NCBI RefSeq assembly: GCF_000024125.1
Contig: NC_013222.1
Span: forward strand, 2,272,501 to 2,336,500
Source of the DNA: Robiginitalea biformata HTCC2501
GTDB taxonomy: Bacteria; Bacteroidota; Bacteroidia; Flavobacteriales; Flavobacteriaceae
Direction of reading: 5' to 3'
DNA length: 64,000 nt
A program made the translations under genes and the position numbers. Below, piece after piece: positions 42,878 through 49,883 of the stretch (its first letter is position 1; every line of letters starts with the position of its first letter). The notes below the pieces were generated by a model. That model was not told where the DNA came from. It made no database searches and saw only the letters and a list, made by a program, of their open reading frames with translations.

Positions 42878-42911
42878 AAGCTGTCGGCACGTGGGGTGGT
42901 CGGCAGCTTTT
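42878..42911 (+). terminator. Second hairpin with T-run, possible terminator
   Basis: Arms AAGCTG and CAGCTT extended by imperfect pairs (about 11 bp), followed by TTTTAA. It sits 26 nt before the next small gene, so it may insulate or attenuate that gene. Confidence 0.5.
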
Positions 42912-42936
42912 AAAAAAACCAACTAAACGCAAGAGA

Positions 42937-43062
42937 ATGGAGGTTTTAAAGACAACCTTATTTGTCATGGCCCTGGTAATGGGCGGGATGATTCTGCTCG
43001 GCCTTGCATGGAAATTTCTTGTGTGGTGGTACTTCTGGATGTTTCCCGAGGACCGAGATTAA
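42937..43062 (+). CDS. 41-aa single-TM microprotein
   Basis: ATG 42937 to TAA 43060-43062. Product begins MEVLKTTLFVMALVMGGMIL, continues with LGLAWKFLVWWYFW and ends MFPEDRD. One hydrophobic helix with a Trp-rich interfacial end. The stop overlaps the end of the opposite-strand gene by 4 nt. Function unknown. Confidence 0.55.
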   Translation: MEVLKTTLFVMALVMGGMILLGLAWKFLVWWYFWMFPEDRD

Positions 43063-43472
43063 TTTTTTGATGAAAGGCTAAAATTACCGATAGCATAACC
43101 GATAACAGATCCTAACAAAGTGCCCAAAGTATCATTCTCAATTTTATCATACATAGAAAGCAAGCAAATGGCAATTAATATGACAAAAATAACAGCCGCC
43201 TCCTTTCTAAAGCGAAGCCTCCAGTACGTCAGGTTGCTTTCGGAGTGTACCCGTTTCAGCCCTTTGTGGTCCCGGTTGCCCTCTGTGATTGCTTCGATAA
43301 TTTTCTCAAAGTTTTTTCCATTGAGGAAGTCTTTTAAAACATCAGCAAGCTCAGTATTGGAGGCTTTGGAATTTTCGAGGTTTCCCTCTTGGTTTTCATT
43401 TTCCATTGGTTCGGTTTTTAAAGCGATCAATATAGCCAAAATCACCAAGGCCCCTATAGTTAAACTCAACAC
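43059..43472 (-). CDS. Membrane protein on the reverse strand of the early region
   Basis: 137 aa. N-terminal TM (LTIGALVILAILIALK), an acidic central region (about 22-85), and two C-terminal hydrophobic segments (AAVIFVILIAICLLSMYD, LGTLLGSVIGYAIG). Transcribed against its neighbours, as is common for lysogenic-conversion genes; superinfection exclusion is a possibility only. The opposite-strand frame over the same region is judged a shadow because this one has coherent topology. Confidence 0.6.
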   Translation of the reverse strand: MLSLTIGALVILAILIALKTEPMENENQEGNLENSKASNTELADVLKDFLNGKNFEKIIEAITEGNRDHKGLKRVHSESNLTYWRLRFRKEAAVIFVILIAICLLSMYDKIENDTLGTLLGSVIGYAIGNFSLSSKN

Positions 43473-43485
43473 GTGAACTCCGTCA

Positions 43486-43500
43486 CATCAAGTAAAATAT
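43486..43500 (+). promoter_or_regulatory. Recurrent element motif, copy 2 (CATCAAGTAAAATAT)
   Basis: Ends 7 nt before ATG 43508, in the divergent gap with the reverse-strand membrane protein gene. Confidence 0.65.
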
Positions 43501-43507
43501 CTCAGTT

Positions 43508-43693
43508 ATGACACCAAACCTAGAAACTCTATCCGCCAGGATCGCCCAATTAAAGGACATGGGCGATGATCATCCGGAACTTGTGCAGCGGCACATTATC
43601 CCGATGATAAACCACCTGAAAAGACTTAAAACCAGGCTGAAACCCTACAATATTCCCGTTGTTGGTGCTCAGGCTATATCTGATCGGCCATGA
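43508..43693 (+). CDS. 61-aa helical protein
   Basis: LETLSARIAQLKDMGDDHPELVQRHIIPMINHLKRLKTRL is a charged helical stretch. The element gene at 46791 also has an IIPMI-like helix, which may indicate distant relatedness. Stop overlaps the next start as ATGA. No family recognised. Confidence 0.5.
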   Translation: MTPNLETLSARIAQLKDMGDDHPELVQRHIIPMINHLKRLKTRLKPYNIPVVGAQAISDRP

Positions 43694-44022
43694 GTGTCAC
43701 CTACCCGGCATCAAATTATACGCAAATGCAAGTGCTCCGGCAAGCTTCCGGGGGAGGGCGCGACCTAGACATGGCACAGTTTCCCCAAGACCTGCAAAGC
43801 CCACTTTCCAAGCTGGAAAAATTGCCGTGCGTCTCGGATGTAAAGGCTAAAAAGCACGCCTGCAAAAACTATAGAGCTGTTTTCACGGTCAAACTCCGGG
43901 CGGGTGAGCGCCTGAACTCGGTGGTACTTCAGCGGCTGCGAACCGTCCTCTATGGACTCCGGGTGAGCATATTGACCCACCAGGATCACCCGCACTGTTA
44001 CCTAACCCTCAAATTCAAATAA
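43690..44022 (+). CDS. 110-aa hypothetical protein
   Basis: The N-terminus (YPASNYTQMQVLRQASGGGRDLDM) is followed by an alpha/beta-like region (NYRAVFTVKLRAGERLNSVVLQRLRTVLYGLRVSILTHQDH). Coupled to the preceding gene by a 4-nt overlap and separated from the next by 1 nt. No family recognised. Confidence 0.5.
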   Translation: MSVTYPASNYTQMQVLRQASGGGRDLDMAQFPQDLQSPLSKLEKLPCVSDVKAKKHACKNYRAVFTVKLRAGERLNSVVLQRLRTVLYGLRVSILTHQDHPHCYLTLKFK

Positions 44023-44023
44023 G

Positions 44024-44380
44024 ATGTGGTATTACTTCTACACCATAGTTCTCAGTATCTGGCTGGTCGTTTTCGTGATCGGCGTCTATTTGGTTGTGCG
44101 AAGCAGCCTGATAACCTCACTTGAAAATAAATGCCTGGATAAGGCCGTAGCAGCGGCAGCCGTCGGAGTGTCCGACGCACGGGAATTCATCCACCTGCGC
44201 CAGGCGGCCACAAAGGAATTCTGGCGATACTGGCCGTCATTCGATAAAATGCTGTTCAGCCTCAAACCCATTCGGGAAGATGTCTGGCTCAGCGAGCAGG
44301 CCCGGGCGGCCCTTTTTTACTCGGAAACGCAGGTGCCCTTGGATGGCGAAATAGATTTCGCTGCCCTGCTGGGCAGCTGA
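44024..44380 (+). CDS. 118-aa protein with N-terminal TM
   Basis: A hydrophobic helix at about 4-27 (FYTIVLSIWLVVFVIGVYLVV), then a soluble helical region of about 90 residues rich in Ala and aromatic residues. Last gene of the 43508-44380 run. No family recognised. Confidence 0.5.
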   Translation: MWYYFYTIVLSIWLVVFVIGVYLVVRSSLITSLENKCLDKAVAAAAVGVSDAREFIHLRQAATKEFWRYWPSFDKMLFSLKPIREDVWLSEQARAALFYSETQVPLDGEIDFAALLGS

Positions 44381-44448
44381 CTCCATCACCAACAACAAAA
44401 CAATCCCCAACTATTCACACCAAAGTCAACAGTTAAAAAAGCAACAAC

Positions 44449-46308
44449 ATGAGCAGTAGAGCAAGTAGGCCGCGCAGAACGGCCGAAGTGCTTTCCGATG
44501 CGTGGGCAGGGGATCGCCCGCTATGGAGAGCGTACCGAAGCGGTAAATCGCCGTTTATGGCCGTCTACCCCATTATATCATCAGAGGCCAAGGCCGAAAT
44601 GATGATACGATACGTGGCATTTCGGGAGCAGTACAACCGATCGGTTGTGTCGGCAAACCGGCAAGTCGCCAATCAAAACCGCATGTGCAGGGAGGCTTGG
44701 AAAAAGGACGAGTCCGGCAATCTGAGAAAACAGAACCAGGGGTTTGTACTAAACAACCGAATTGGGCTACGCCACGAAAAGGACGGAACCATCACTTTCT
44801 TTACCACTTGGGACTATAACGCCAAGGCCCAGGAGTACAATGCCAAGTGTGGCAAGGAAATCATCCAGCTAAAAAAAATACAGCCGCTCCGGGATTCTCA
44901 CGAGCAGATGTTTACACACATTATTTGGGAGTACAACAGCCAATTGATGAAAAGCAATAAGAGTTGGCGGACACTTGGAACCGACTACATCCGGGAGCTT
45001 ATGCCGGTTCAGATCAACAGCAAGAAATTCGTTAAGTCCCGGCATAAATCTGGGGTGTATTTGACCGATGTGCGTACACAAACGATCCGAAACCGCAAGC
45101 TCCGCTTGATGGAAGCGGGGGTGCTGATCGGCGGTGTTTTCCACGGCAGTAAGCGGGGCACCACCCACTTTATAAACCCGCTTATAATGGCATTTTCAGA
45201 TGATTTTACCGGCCATATAACCACCCTTGAAAATCAGCAAGTTACAAATGATATGCATAAAAATTTTATGCATACAGGCATAACTACTAGAACACTAAGT
45301 AATATAGAAGAAATAGGGCGTGTTGATAACTCAACAACGCCCGATGCGGACCAGGCAAGCCTGGAAAATGTTGCACGTCCTTCGGACGAAATGACTAGAT
45401 CACCAAGCACCGCAGAACCTTGCGCCCATGCGGGCGCCGGGGACGCAAAAAAGCCGGGGGCTGCAGGCGCCGCCGAAAATAATGGGGCGGCCTGCATCAC
45501 CACCGGGGAAAATGGTGCTCCAGGCCCTGGAAAACAACCGGTGACGGATCCCGAAAAGCAAGCCCGGGCCCTGGCAAACTCCAAAATGCTACGGGAACGA
45601 CTGGCTGCACCTTTTCTGCTTGCACAGATGATAGCTGCCGGGAAATATGAGTTCTACCGCCCCATCGATCACCAGCTTTTACAACTTGAATCCCGGCTTG
45701 GCGTACTGAGTAAGGAGGAATTCCGGATGCTATTGATTCAGGAGTTTTTTAAACTTGCCGCTCAGCTATACCCATCCGGGAAGTATGATTGCCACGCCTG
45801 GACCTTTGTAATGAACCGATGGTATGATCAGGTGATGAAGGTAAATACAGGACACTCCTACACCAAAGTAAAGGCACTGGAAACCTACCTGTATTTCGAA
45901 GAAGCCCTATTAAACAGGCAGTTTGGAGCAATTCAAAATGTCAATACAGGTCAATTTACTCCGGCCTTTCCACCCCGCTACTTAGACCCGGGCAATAAAG
46001 CAGATTACTCTTTCCGCAGTTTCTGTGACCGGTTTATCACTCGCCGGAAGGTGTCATTACAAAAAAGACGTGCCAGAGACCAAAAGCAGTGGGAGAAAAA
46101 CCAGCGTGACCTCTTACATCAGAAAGCCAAAAAAGCCCTGTTCCGGCAGCTTGCTCGGCACTATAACGGCAAGCTGACCCATGAGGCTTTGCAGCGTTAC
46201 ATCTTAAATGTCATGCCAAGGGCTATCAGGTCCAATATCGAGCATTACATCGCTGAGTTTACCAAAAACCGTGAAAACGACCGGCGGAAAAAGCATTACC
46301 AAAACTGA
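44449..46308 (+). CDS. Putative replication initiator protein with internal origin-like repeats
   Basis: 619 aa, unrecognised as a whole. Residues about 150-250 look like winged-helix DNA-binding sequence (VRTQTIRNRKLRLMEAGVLIGGVFHGSKRGTTHFINP). Residues about 265-375 are a low-complexity Ala/Gly/Thr/Pro linker. A mainly helical C-terminal domain (about 385-619) ends in a very basic tail. The linker DNA carries three inverted repeats (45253-45273, 45316-45342, 45421-45437). An origin inside the initiator gene between two domains recalls phage lambda O. No helicase or polymerase motif is present. Confidence 0.55.
   Translation: MSSRASRPRRTAEVLSDAWAGDRPLWRAYRSGKSPFMAVYPIISSEAKAEMMIRYVAFREQYNRSVVSANRQVANQNRMCREAWKKDESGNLRKQNQGFVLNNRIGLRHEKDGTITFFTTWDYNAKAQEYNAKCGKEIIQLKKIQPLRDSHEQMFTHIIWEYNSQLMKSNKSWRTLGTDYIRELMPVQINSKKFVKSRHKSGVYLTDVRTQTIRNRKLRLMEAGVLIGGVFHGSKRGTTHFINPLIMAFSDDFTGHITTLENQQVTNDMHKNFMHTGITTRTLSNIEEIGRVDNSTTPDADQASLENVARPSDEMTRSPSTAEPCAHAGAGDAKKPGAAGAAENNGAACITTGENGAPGPGKQPVTDPEKQARALANSKMLRERLAAPFLLAQMIAAGKYEFYRPIDHQLLQLESRLGVLSKEEFRMLLIQEFFKLAAQLYPSGKYDCHAWTFVMNRWYDQVMKVNTGHSYTKVKALETYLYFEEALLNRQFGAIQNVNTGQFTPAFPPRYLDPGNKADYSFRSFCDRFITRRKVSLQKRRARDQKQWEKNQRDLLHQKAKKALFRQLARHYNGKLTHEALQRYILNVMPRAIRSNIEHYIAEFTKNRENDRRKKHYQN
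45253..45342. other. Candidate replication origin inside the initiator gene
   Basis: A perfect 10-bp inverted repeat ATGCATAAAA/TTTTATGCAT around one A (45253-45273) lies in an A+T-rich stretch. A second repeat follows, with arms GGGCGTGTTGA and TCAACAACGCCC (45316-45326, 45331-45342; one extra base). Both fall in the disordered linker part of the coding sequence, where nucleotide signals can evolve freely. Confidence 0.4.
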
Positions 46309-46315
46309 ATTATTA

Positions 46316-46331
46316 ATCCAAGTAAAATACC
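46316..46331 (+). promoter_or_regulatory. Recurrent element motif, copy 3 (ATCCAAGTAAAATACC)
   Basis: One mismatch to the consensus (C for T before CAAGT). Ends 3 nt before ATG 46335. Confidence 0.6.
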
Positions 46332-46334
46332 ATT

Positions 46335-46778
46335 ATGAAAACACCACTTTTTATTATCGCAGTACTATGTCTGGCCTATATCCTCGGGGGATGTGAGAAG
46401 GACGAACCCGAGCAACTTGCCTCTACGGCTCTTACCTATCGTCAAATAAACAAACATTGGGATGCCGGGGGCGATAGGGGACTCGAAAATTTTATCGACG
46501 ACACATTCCAGGGACTACCAGCCTATTCGGATCGTTGGTTACTAAACAAAAATCGGAAGAACAGGTATGCACTGGTCGTAATTAACCCGAATTCCACTCA
46601 GACGACACCCAAAATCAACGGAGTTCCTTTCTATCAGTACAATGGAATTTGGTACATCTATTCCAAACAGGGAGGAAAACAGGACCGCGGGGACGAGCTC
46701 ATTGAATTTCAAAGACCGGACGGGGAACCCGTTCGGGAGTTTGTCGATTTGCAGCGCGAACAAGTCTATTCATACTAA
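46335..46778 (+). CDS. Element-encoded lipoprotein
   Basis: 147 aa. Signal and lipobox (MKTPLFIIAVLCLAYILGGC), then an acidic stretch and a compact region with many aromatic residues (LIPAYSDRW-like segment, FYQYNGIWYIYSKQGG). Exported and membrane-anchored. Second lipoprotein of the element; no family recognised. Confidence 0.6.
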   Translation: MKTPLFIIAVLCLAYILGGCEKDEPEQLASTALTYRQINKHWDAGGDRGLENFIDDTFQGLPAYSDRWLLNKNRKNRYALVVINPNSTQTTPKINGVPFYQYNGIWYIYSKQGGKQDRGDELIEFQRPDGEPVREFVDLQREQVYSY

Positions 46779-46790
46779 AATTTTCGGGCC

Positions 46791-47111
46791 ATGGAAAAAC
46801 TAGATGATGAAATAAAAGCTGAGGAACAGGCCGTGTTGATTCGGGCCATAATTCCAATGATTACTCAATTGGACACCGATTTCTGTCGCCAGGCGGCCGA
46901 AAGATTTATGAGTCAAGCCAGCAGGCAGGAGGCTATAGCTGCGCTCAATCCATCACATCCGCTGATAAAAAATGAGATTCTACGCGCCAAAGGCGTTGCC
47001 CTGGAGCACCTGTGTGATTATGTGAAGAAGCTAAAGCGGATCGATGAATTGGAAAAGCAATGTTCCGGGGACCGCGAAACACTGCGGGAAATTCAGGCGC
47101 TTTTCATGTAG
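46791..47111 (+). CDS. 106-aa helical protein
   Basis: All-helical composition (EEQAVLIRAIIPMITQLDTDFCRQAAERFM, GVALEHLCDYVKKLKRIDELEKQC). Follows the lipoprotein gene by 12 nt. No family recognised. Confidence 0.5.
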   Translation: MEKLDDEIKAEEQAVLIRAIIPMITQLDTDFCRQAAERFMSQASRQEAIAALNPSHPLIKNEILRAKGVALEHLCDYVKKLKRIDELEKQCSGDRETLREIQALFM

Positions 47112-47137
47112 CGCCTGCGAGGAAAAGTTAAAATCTA

Positions 47138-47152
47138 CATCAAGTAAATACC
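47138..47152 (+). promoter_or_regulatory. Recurrent element motif, copy 4 (CATCAAGTAAATACC)
   Basis: One A shorter than the consensus in the A-run. Ends 7 nt before ATG 47160 of a 48-codon gene, which supports that short gene. Confidence 0.6.
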
Positions 47153-47159
47153 ACCACAA

Positions 47160-47306
47160 ATGTTGTACTACATCTACCTACTCGGAAGCCTCATATTGGG
47201 GATGCTCATCGGAGCGGTTATGATTTATCACTCTCCCTTCCGCGAACGATTTGAATATATAATCGCCTGGATCAGGGAGTATTTTCGAAACCAAAAAATA
47301 TTGTAA
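47160..47306 (+). CDS. 48-aa single-TM microprotein
   Basis: ATG 47160 to TAA 47304-47306. Starts MLYYIYLLGSLILGMLIGAV, giving one TM helix, and ends with a basic amphipathic tail (FRERFEYIIAWIREYFRNQK). It is directly preceded by a copy of the recurrent motif. Function unknown. Confidence 0.55.
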   Translation: MLYYIYLLGSLILGMLIGAVMIYHSPFRERFEYIIAWIREYFRNQKIL

Positions 47307-47350
47307 GACATCCATTTGGGTAACAAAAAGCACATTCATAGAAATCGTAA

Positions 47351-47362
47351 AATCAAGTAATT
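47351..47362 (+). promoter_or_regulatory. Recurrent element motif, copy 5 (AATCAAGTAATT)
   Basis: Core ATCAAGTAA abuts ATG 47363; the shortest spacing seen. Confidence 0.55.
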
Positions 47363-47581
47363 ATGACCGATTCTGAGGCCACAATATTCGTAATTATTGC
47401 ACTTACTATTGTATTAGCCATTGTATGCGGTGTCGAGCTGTACGTCCGAAAAAAGACCAGCCCCCCCGAAGAACCCACCACAAAAGTCGGTCCGGCCGGC
47501 AGTACCACCGATGATAAATCGGAAAAACCCAAGCAGAAACTAACCCGTGCTGAAAGGAATAGGAGAAAGAGAAAAAAGTAA
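47363..47581 (+). CDS. 72-aa protein with N-terminal TM and basic tail
   Basis: A hydrophobic helix at about 8-28 (IFVIIALTIVLAIVCGVELYV), then a Pro/Thr/Lys-rich tail ending in RAERNRRKRKK. Bitopic membrane protein with a strongly basic, probably cytoplasmic, nucleic-acid-attracting tail. No family recognised. Confidence 0.55.
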   Translation: MTDSEATIFVIIALTIVLAIVCGVELYVRKKTSPPEEPTTKVGPAGSTTDDKSEKPKQKLTRAERNRRKRKK

Positions 47582-47627
47582 TGGAAGATCCGCACTCATA
47601 TCTAGAAAAATCCCACAACACCAACAA

Positions 47628-48398
47628 ATGAGTAGTCCATACTCCATACTCCGCAAGAAATTCCCTGAAAACGCCTACGTCCTATTGCAGGAGGTGAGCG
47701 ACACCACGGGTGGTCGTCACCGGTCCGCTGATTTTATGCTTATGAGCCTTTGGCCGAGCCGCGGGCTACAGCTCCAGGGTATTGAACTGAAAAGATACCG
47801 GGGCGATTGGCTTCGGGAAATCAAGAACCCCCGTAAACAAGAAAACATTTTCCAATACTGCGACGCTTTTTGGCTACTCACTCATGGTGAAAACATTGCC
47901 AAGCTCGAAGAAATCCCCGGCCCGTGGGGGTGGATGGAAATCAAAGGCAGCCGGATTTACATTCGAAAAAAGGCACCGACCCTGACCCCCAAGCCGATCA
48001 CCCGGGCATTTCTGGCTGCGTTGCTCCGCCGGGCAGCATCAAAGGACGGTTTTATTCTCCGGTCCGAAATTGAGGACAAGCTAAAATCCGAGTATGAAAA
48101 GGGTAGGTCCCACGAGCGACAGAACGTGGAGCATTTCCAAAAAAAGCATGATCAGCTAGCGGAAAATGTGAGCCAGTTCAGCAAGCATTCGGGAGTAATG
48201 ATTCCACACCGAAAACCCTACTACGGAAATGACGATGAAATTGAAAAAATAGGGATGGCCGTCAGATTTGTAAAGGACGGCGGCGCAGACAGATTGCAGC
48301 GCCGTTTGCTCAGCCTGGAGGAAACCGCCGAGGAAGTTCTCAGGAGCATACGCGACGGCATTGAATGCCTGAAACCCCGGGCACCTGCCGATAATTAA
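47628..48398 (+). CDS. MmcB-like PD-(D/E)XK nuclease-fold protein
   Basis: 256 aa from ATG 47628; an upstream extension of the frame covers the previous gene's end and is rejected. The N-terminal 120 residues resemble MmcB-type DNA repair proteins: RHRSADFMLMSLWPSRGLQLQGIELKRYRGDWLREIKNP holds the Asp and the E-x-K pair of a PD-(D/E)XK site. The C-terminal part is helical and charged. Proposed DNA nuclease or repair function during element replication. Host MmcB proteins are shorter (about 150 aa). Confidence 0.72.
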   Translation: MSSPYSILRKKFPENAYVLLQEVSDTTGGRHRSADFMLMSLWPSRGLQLQGIELKRYRGDWLREIKNPRKQENIFQYCDAFWLLTHGENIAKLEEIPGPWGWMEIKGSRIYIRKKAPTLTPKPITRAFLAALLRRAASKDGFILRSEIEDKLKSEYEKGRSHERQNVEHFQKKHDQLAENVSQFSKHSGVMIPHRKPYYGNDDEIEKIGMAVRFVKDGGADRLQRRLLSLEETAEEVLRSIRDGIECLKPRAPADN

Positions 48399-48416
48399 GC
48401 TGAATTCCAAGAGCAA

Positions 48417-48430
48417 CATCAAGTACTACC
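48417..48430 (+). promoter_or_regulatory. Recurrent element motif, copy 6 (CATCAAGTACTACC)
   Basis: Retains CATCAAGTA and the terminal ACC; located 13 nt before ATG 48444. Confidence 0.55.
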
Positions 48431-48443
48431 TAAAAACGACACT

Positions 48444-48764
48444 ATGATTTTTCTACACATTATTGCCTACACCTTGGCCGCCCTATTTCTGGTTCTGATT
48501 ATATGGGCCAGCTCAGGGACTCCCAGGCGGACATTTCAGCGCATTTGGGCAGACTTTCGCGATCCCACAAGGCGTCAGGCCATGGATTTCGGGAGCGAGG
48601 CCAAAAGAAAGGGCTTGACTGGTTTTATTTTCCATTATGACGGACCGGTCTGCTTCCGGGCACTGAACCAAAAGAATGCGGATTTGAAATTTAAACGGTT
48701 CACCCAGGAGCAAGAGAATCTGAAAAAGGAAATCACCCAGGGGTCACTATCGAAAGTTTCCTGA
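48444..48764 (+). CDS. 106-aa protein with N-terminal TM
   Basis: A hydrophobic helix at about 3-23 (FLHIIAYTLAALFLVLIIWA), then a charged cytoplasmic-type region (RRTFQRIWADFRDPTRRQAMDFG). Stop overlaps the next start by one base (TGATG). No family recognised. Confidence 0.5.
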   Translation: MIFLHIIAYTLAALFLVLIIWASSGTPRRTFQRIWADFRDPTRRQAMDFGSEAKRKGLTGFIFHYDGPVCFRALNQKNADLKFKRFTQEQENLKKEITQGSLSKVS

Positions 48765-49063
48765 TGGCAAAACGATGTCAGTGCACCCCTGAAAAAAAAG
48801 GGATATGCAGGCATTGTAGTTCTTTCAAACTGGTGATTAATCTTCGAAAGGGATATCACACCCGGACGAATTTTAAGGGCGAACCCCTAAACCCAGTTTG
48901 GTACTCGATGCTGAAAGAGGACAAAAAAGGCCCGGAGGGCGTATTTCAGATGATGCTTGGCCGCATAATGAAAAGCCATTACCGCGGCAAGTTTCACACC
49001 CTCGAACTCCGGCAAAATGATGAATCCGGCGCGCTATTGCTGCCACCATATTATAACCGATGA
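48764..49063 (+). CDS. Small Cys-rich, possibly zinc-binding protein
   Basis: 99 aa. The N-terminal CQCTPEKKGICRHCSS contains four Cys spaced as in a small zinc finger, followed by a basic region (KLVINLRKGYHTRTNFKG). Overlaps its neighbours by 1 and 4 nt, so it is part of one translational unit. Could be a nucleic-acid-binding accessory protein; not recognised. Confidence 0.55.
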   Translation: MAKRCQCTPEKKGICRHCSSFKLVINLRKGYHTRTNFKGEPLNPVWYSMLKEDKKGPEGVFQMMLGRIMKSHYRGKFHTLELRQNDESGALLLPPYYNR

Positions 49064-49452
49064 ACCTCAGGGAGATACAGCTTACAAAGATCAGCATAGA
49101 CTGTTTCCGGGTCATGTACGACGCACTTTTGCTTTATCTGGCCAGTCCCACAGATTTCGACGGGACGGACCGGAAGGAAATCGTATTTCGCAGTCTAGCA
49201 CTGGAACTGTCGGCAAAAATCCAACATCGGGCCTATGGGCTTACGGTATTTCTCATGCGGCCCGATGAAATTTCTCGGCGCACCCGCCGGATGACCCTTT
49301 CGGCGCACCACGCCGTGATCCTCTTGGAGGCGCTGAGCACCACCCAGGGGTATATGACCACCCTGCAAAGGGCGGTGGCAGCTCGGATCATTGAACCATT
49401 AGATCGGGGCCTAAAAGAGCCCCACAATATAAATCAAGTAAAACACCTTTGA
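49060..49452 (+). CDS. 130-aa helical protein
   Basis: Starts within the previous stop (ATGA). Predominantly helical (ISIDCFRVMYDALLLYLASP, MTLSAHHAVILLEALSTTQGYMTTLQRAVAARII). The 3' end of this gene contains the motif copy that precedes the next gene. No family recognised. Confidence 0.5.
   Translation: MNLREIQLTKISIDCFRVMYDALLLYLASPTDFDGTDRKEIVFRSLALELSAKIQHRAYGLTVFLMRPDEISRRTRRMTLSAHHAVILLEALSTTQGYMTTLQRAVAARIIEPLDRGLKEPHNINQVKHL
49431..49447 (+). promoter_or_regulatory. Recurrent element motif, copy 7 (AAATCAAGTAAAACACC)
   Basis: Lies inside the last codons of the preceding gene and ends 6 nt before ATG 49454. It is kept although it must also encode protein. Confidence 0.6.
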
Positions 49453-49453
49453 A

Positions 49454-49873
49454 ATGAGCAATTTATTAGAATTGAAAGACATGCAAGAAATTATGGACGG
49501 CGAACTTCTTGATGCTAACAGGCATTTTAATTATGCAAAAGATGGACTCCAAACACTTTTGCTGGCCATCCAAAAAATAGCCGCATACTCCGACAAGTCG
49601 AGGGATGATGCAGAATCGGCTCATGAGGAAGTTAAATCCGATGCTATTTCAGTATTGGATCACCTTGAAAATGGAATTCAATTTCTTTCCGAAGCCAGAA
49701 AATCCCTTTCGTGCTGTGAAGAATATGCGGGAGCAACTACGGATTTTGAACTACTTCCACATTTGGACAATATGCGCACGCAGATGGCCCTGGAGGCTAT
49801 TTCTGAAAATTTGCACCGAATCCCCATTGAGGACCTGGAAGCCCTAGCCGAAAAATATCAAGTAATCGCTTAA
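49454..49873 (+). CDS. 139-aa coiled-coil-like protein
   Basis: Acidic and helical (LLELKDMQEIMDGELLDANRHFNYAKDGLQTLLLAIQKIA, DAISVLDHLENGIQFLSEARKSL). A slightly higher A+T content than neighbours is visible. The stop lies 10 nt before the sliding-clamp gene. No family recognised. Confidence 0.5.
   Translation: MSNLLELKDMQEIMDGELLDANRHFNYAKDGLQTLLLAIQKIAAYSDKSRDDAESAHEEVKSDAISVLDHLENGIQFLSEARKSLSCCEEYAGATTDFELLPHLDNMRTQMALEAISENLHRIPIEDLEALAEKYQVIA
49857..49864 (+). promoter_or_regulatory. Recurrent element motif, copy 8 (ATCAAGTA core)
   Basis: Core only, inside the C-terminal codons of the previous gene, 19 nt before ATG 49884 of the clamp gene. Confidence 0.45.
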
Positions 49874-49883
49874 ATCACACCAC

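Noticed and set aside
43120..43476. 118-codon plus-strand frame in the early region
   Set aside because: The opposite strand encodes a protein with clear three-TM topology and an acidic loop; the plus frame is Ser/Phe-rich without pattern.
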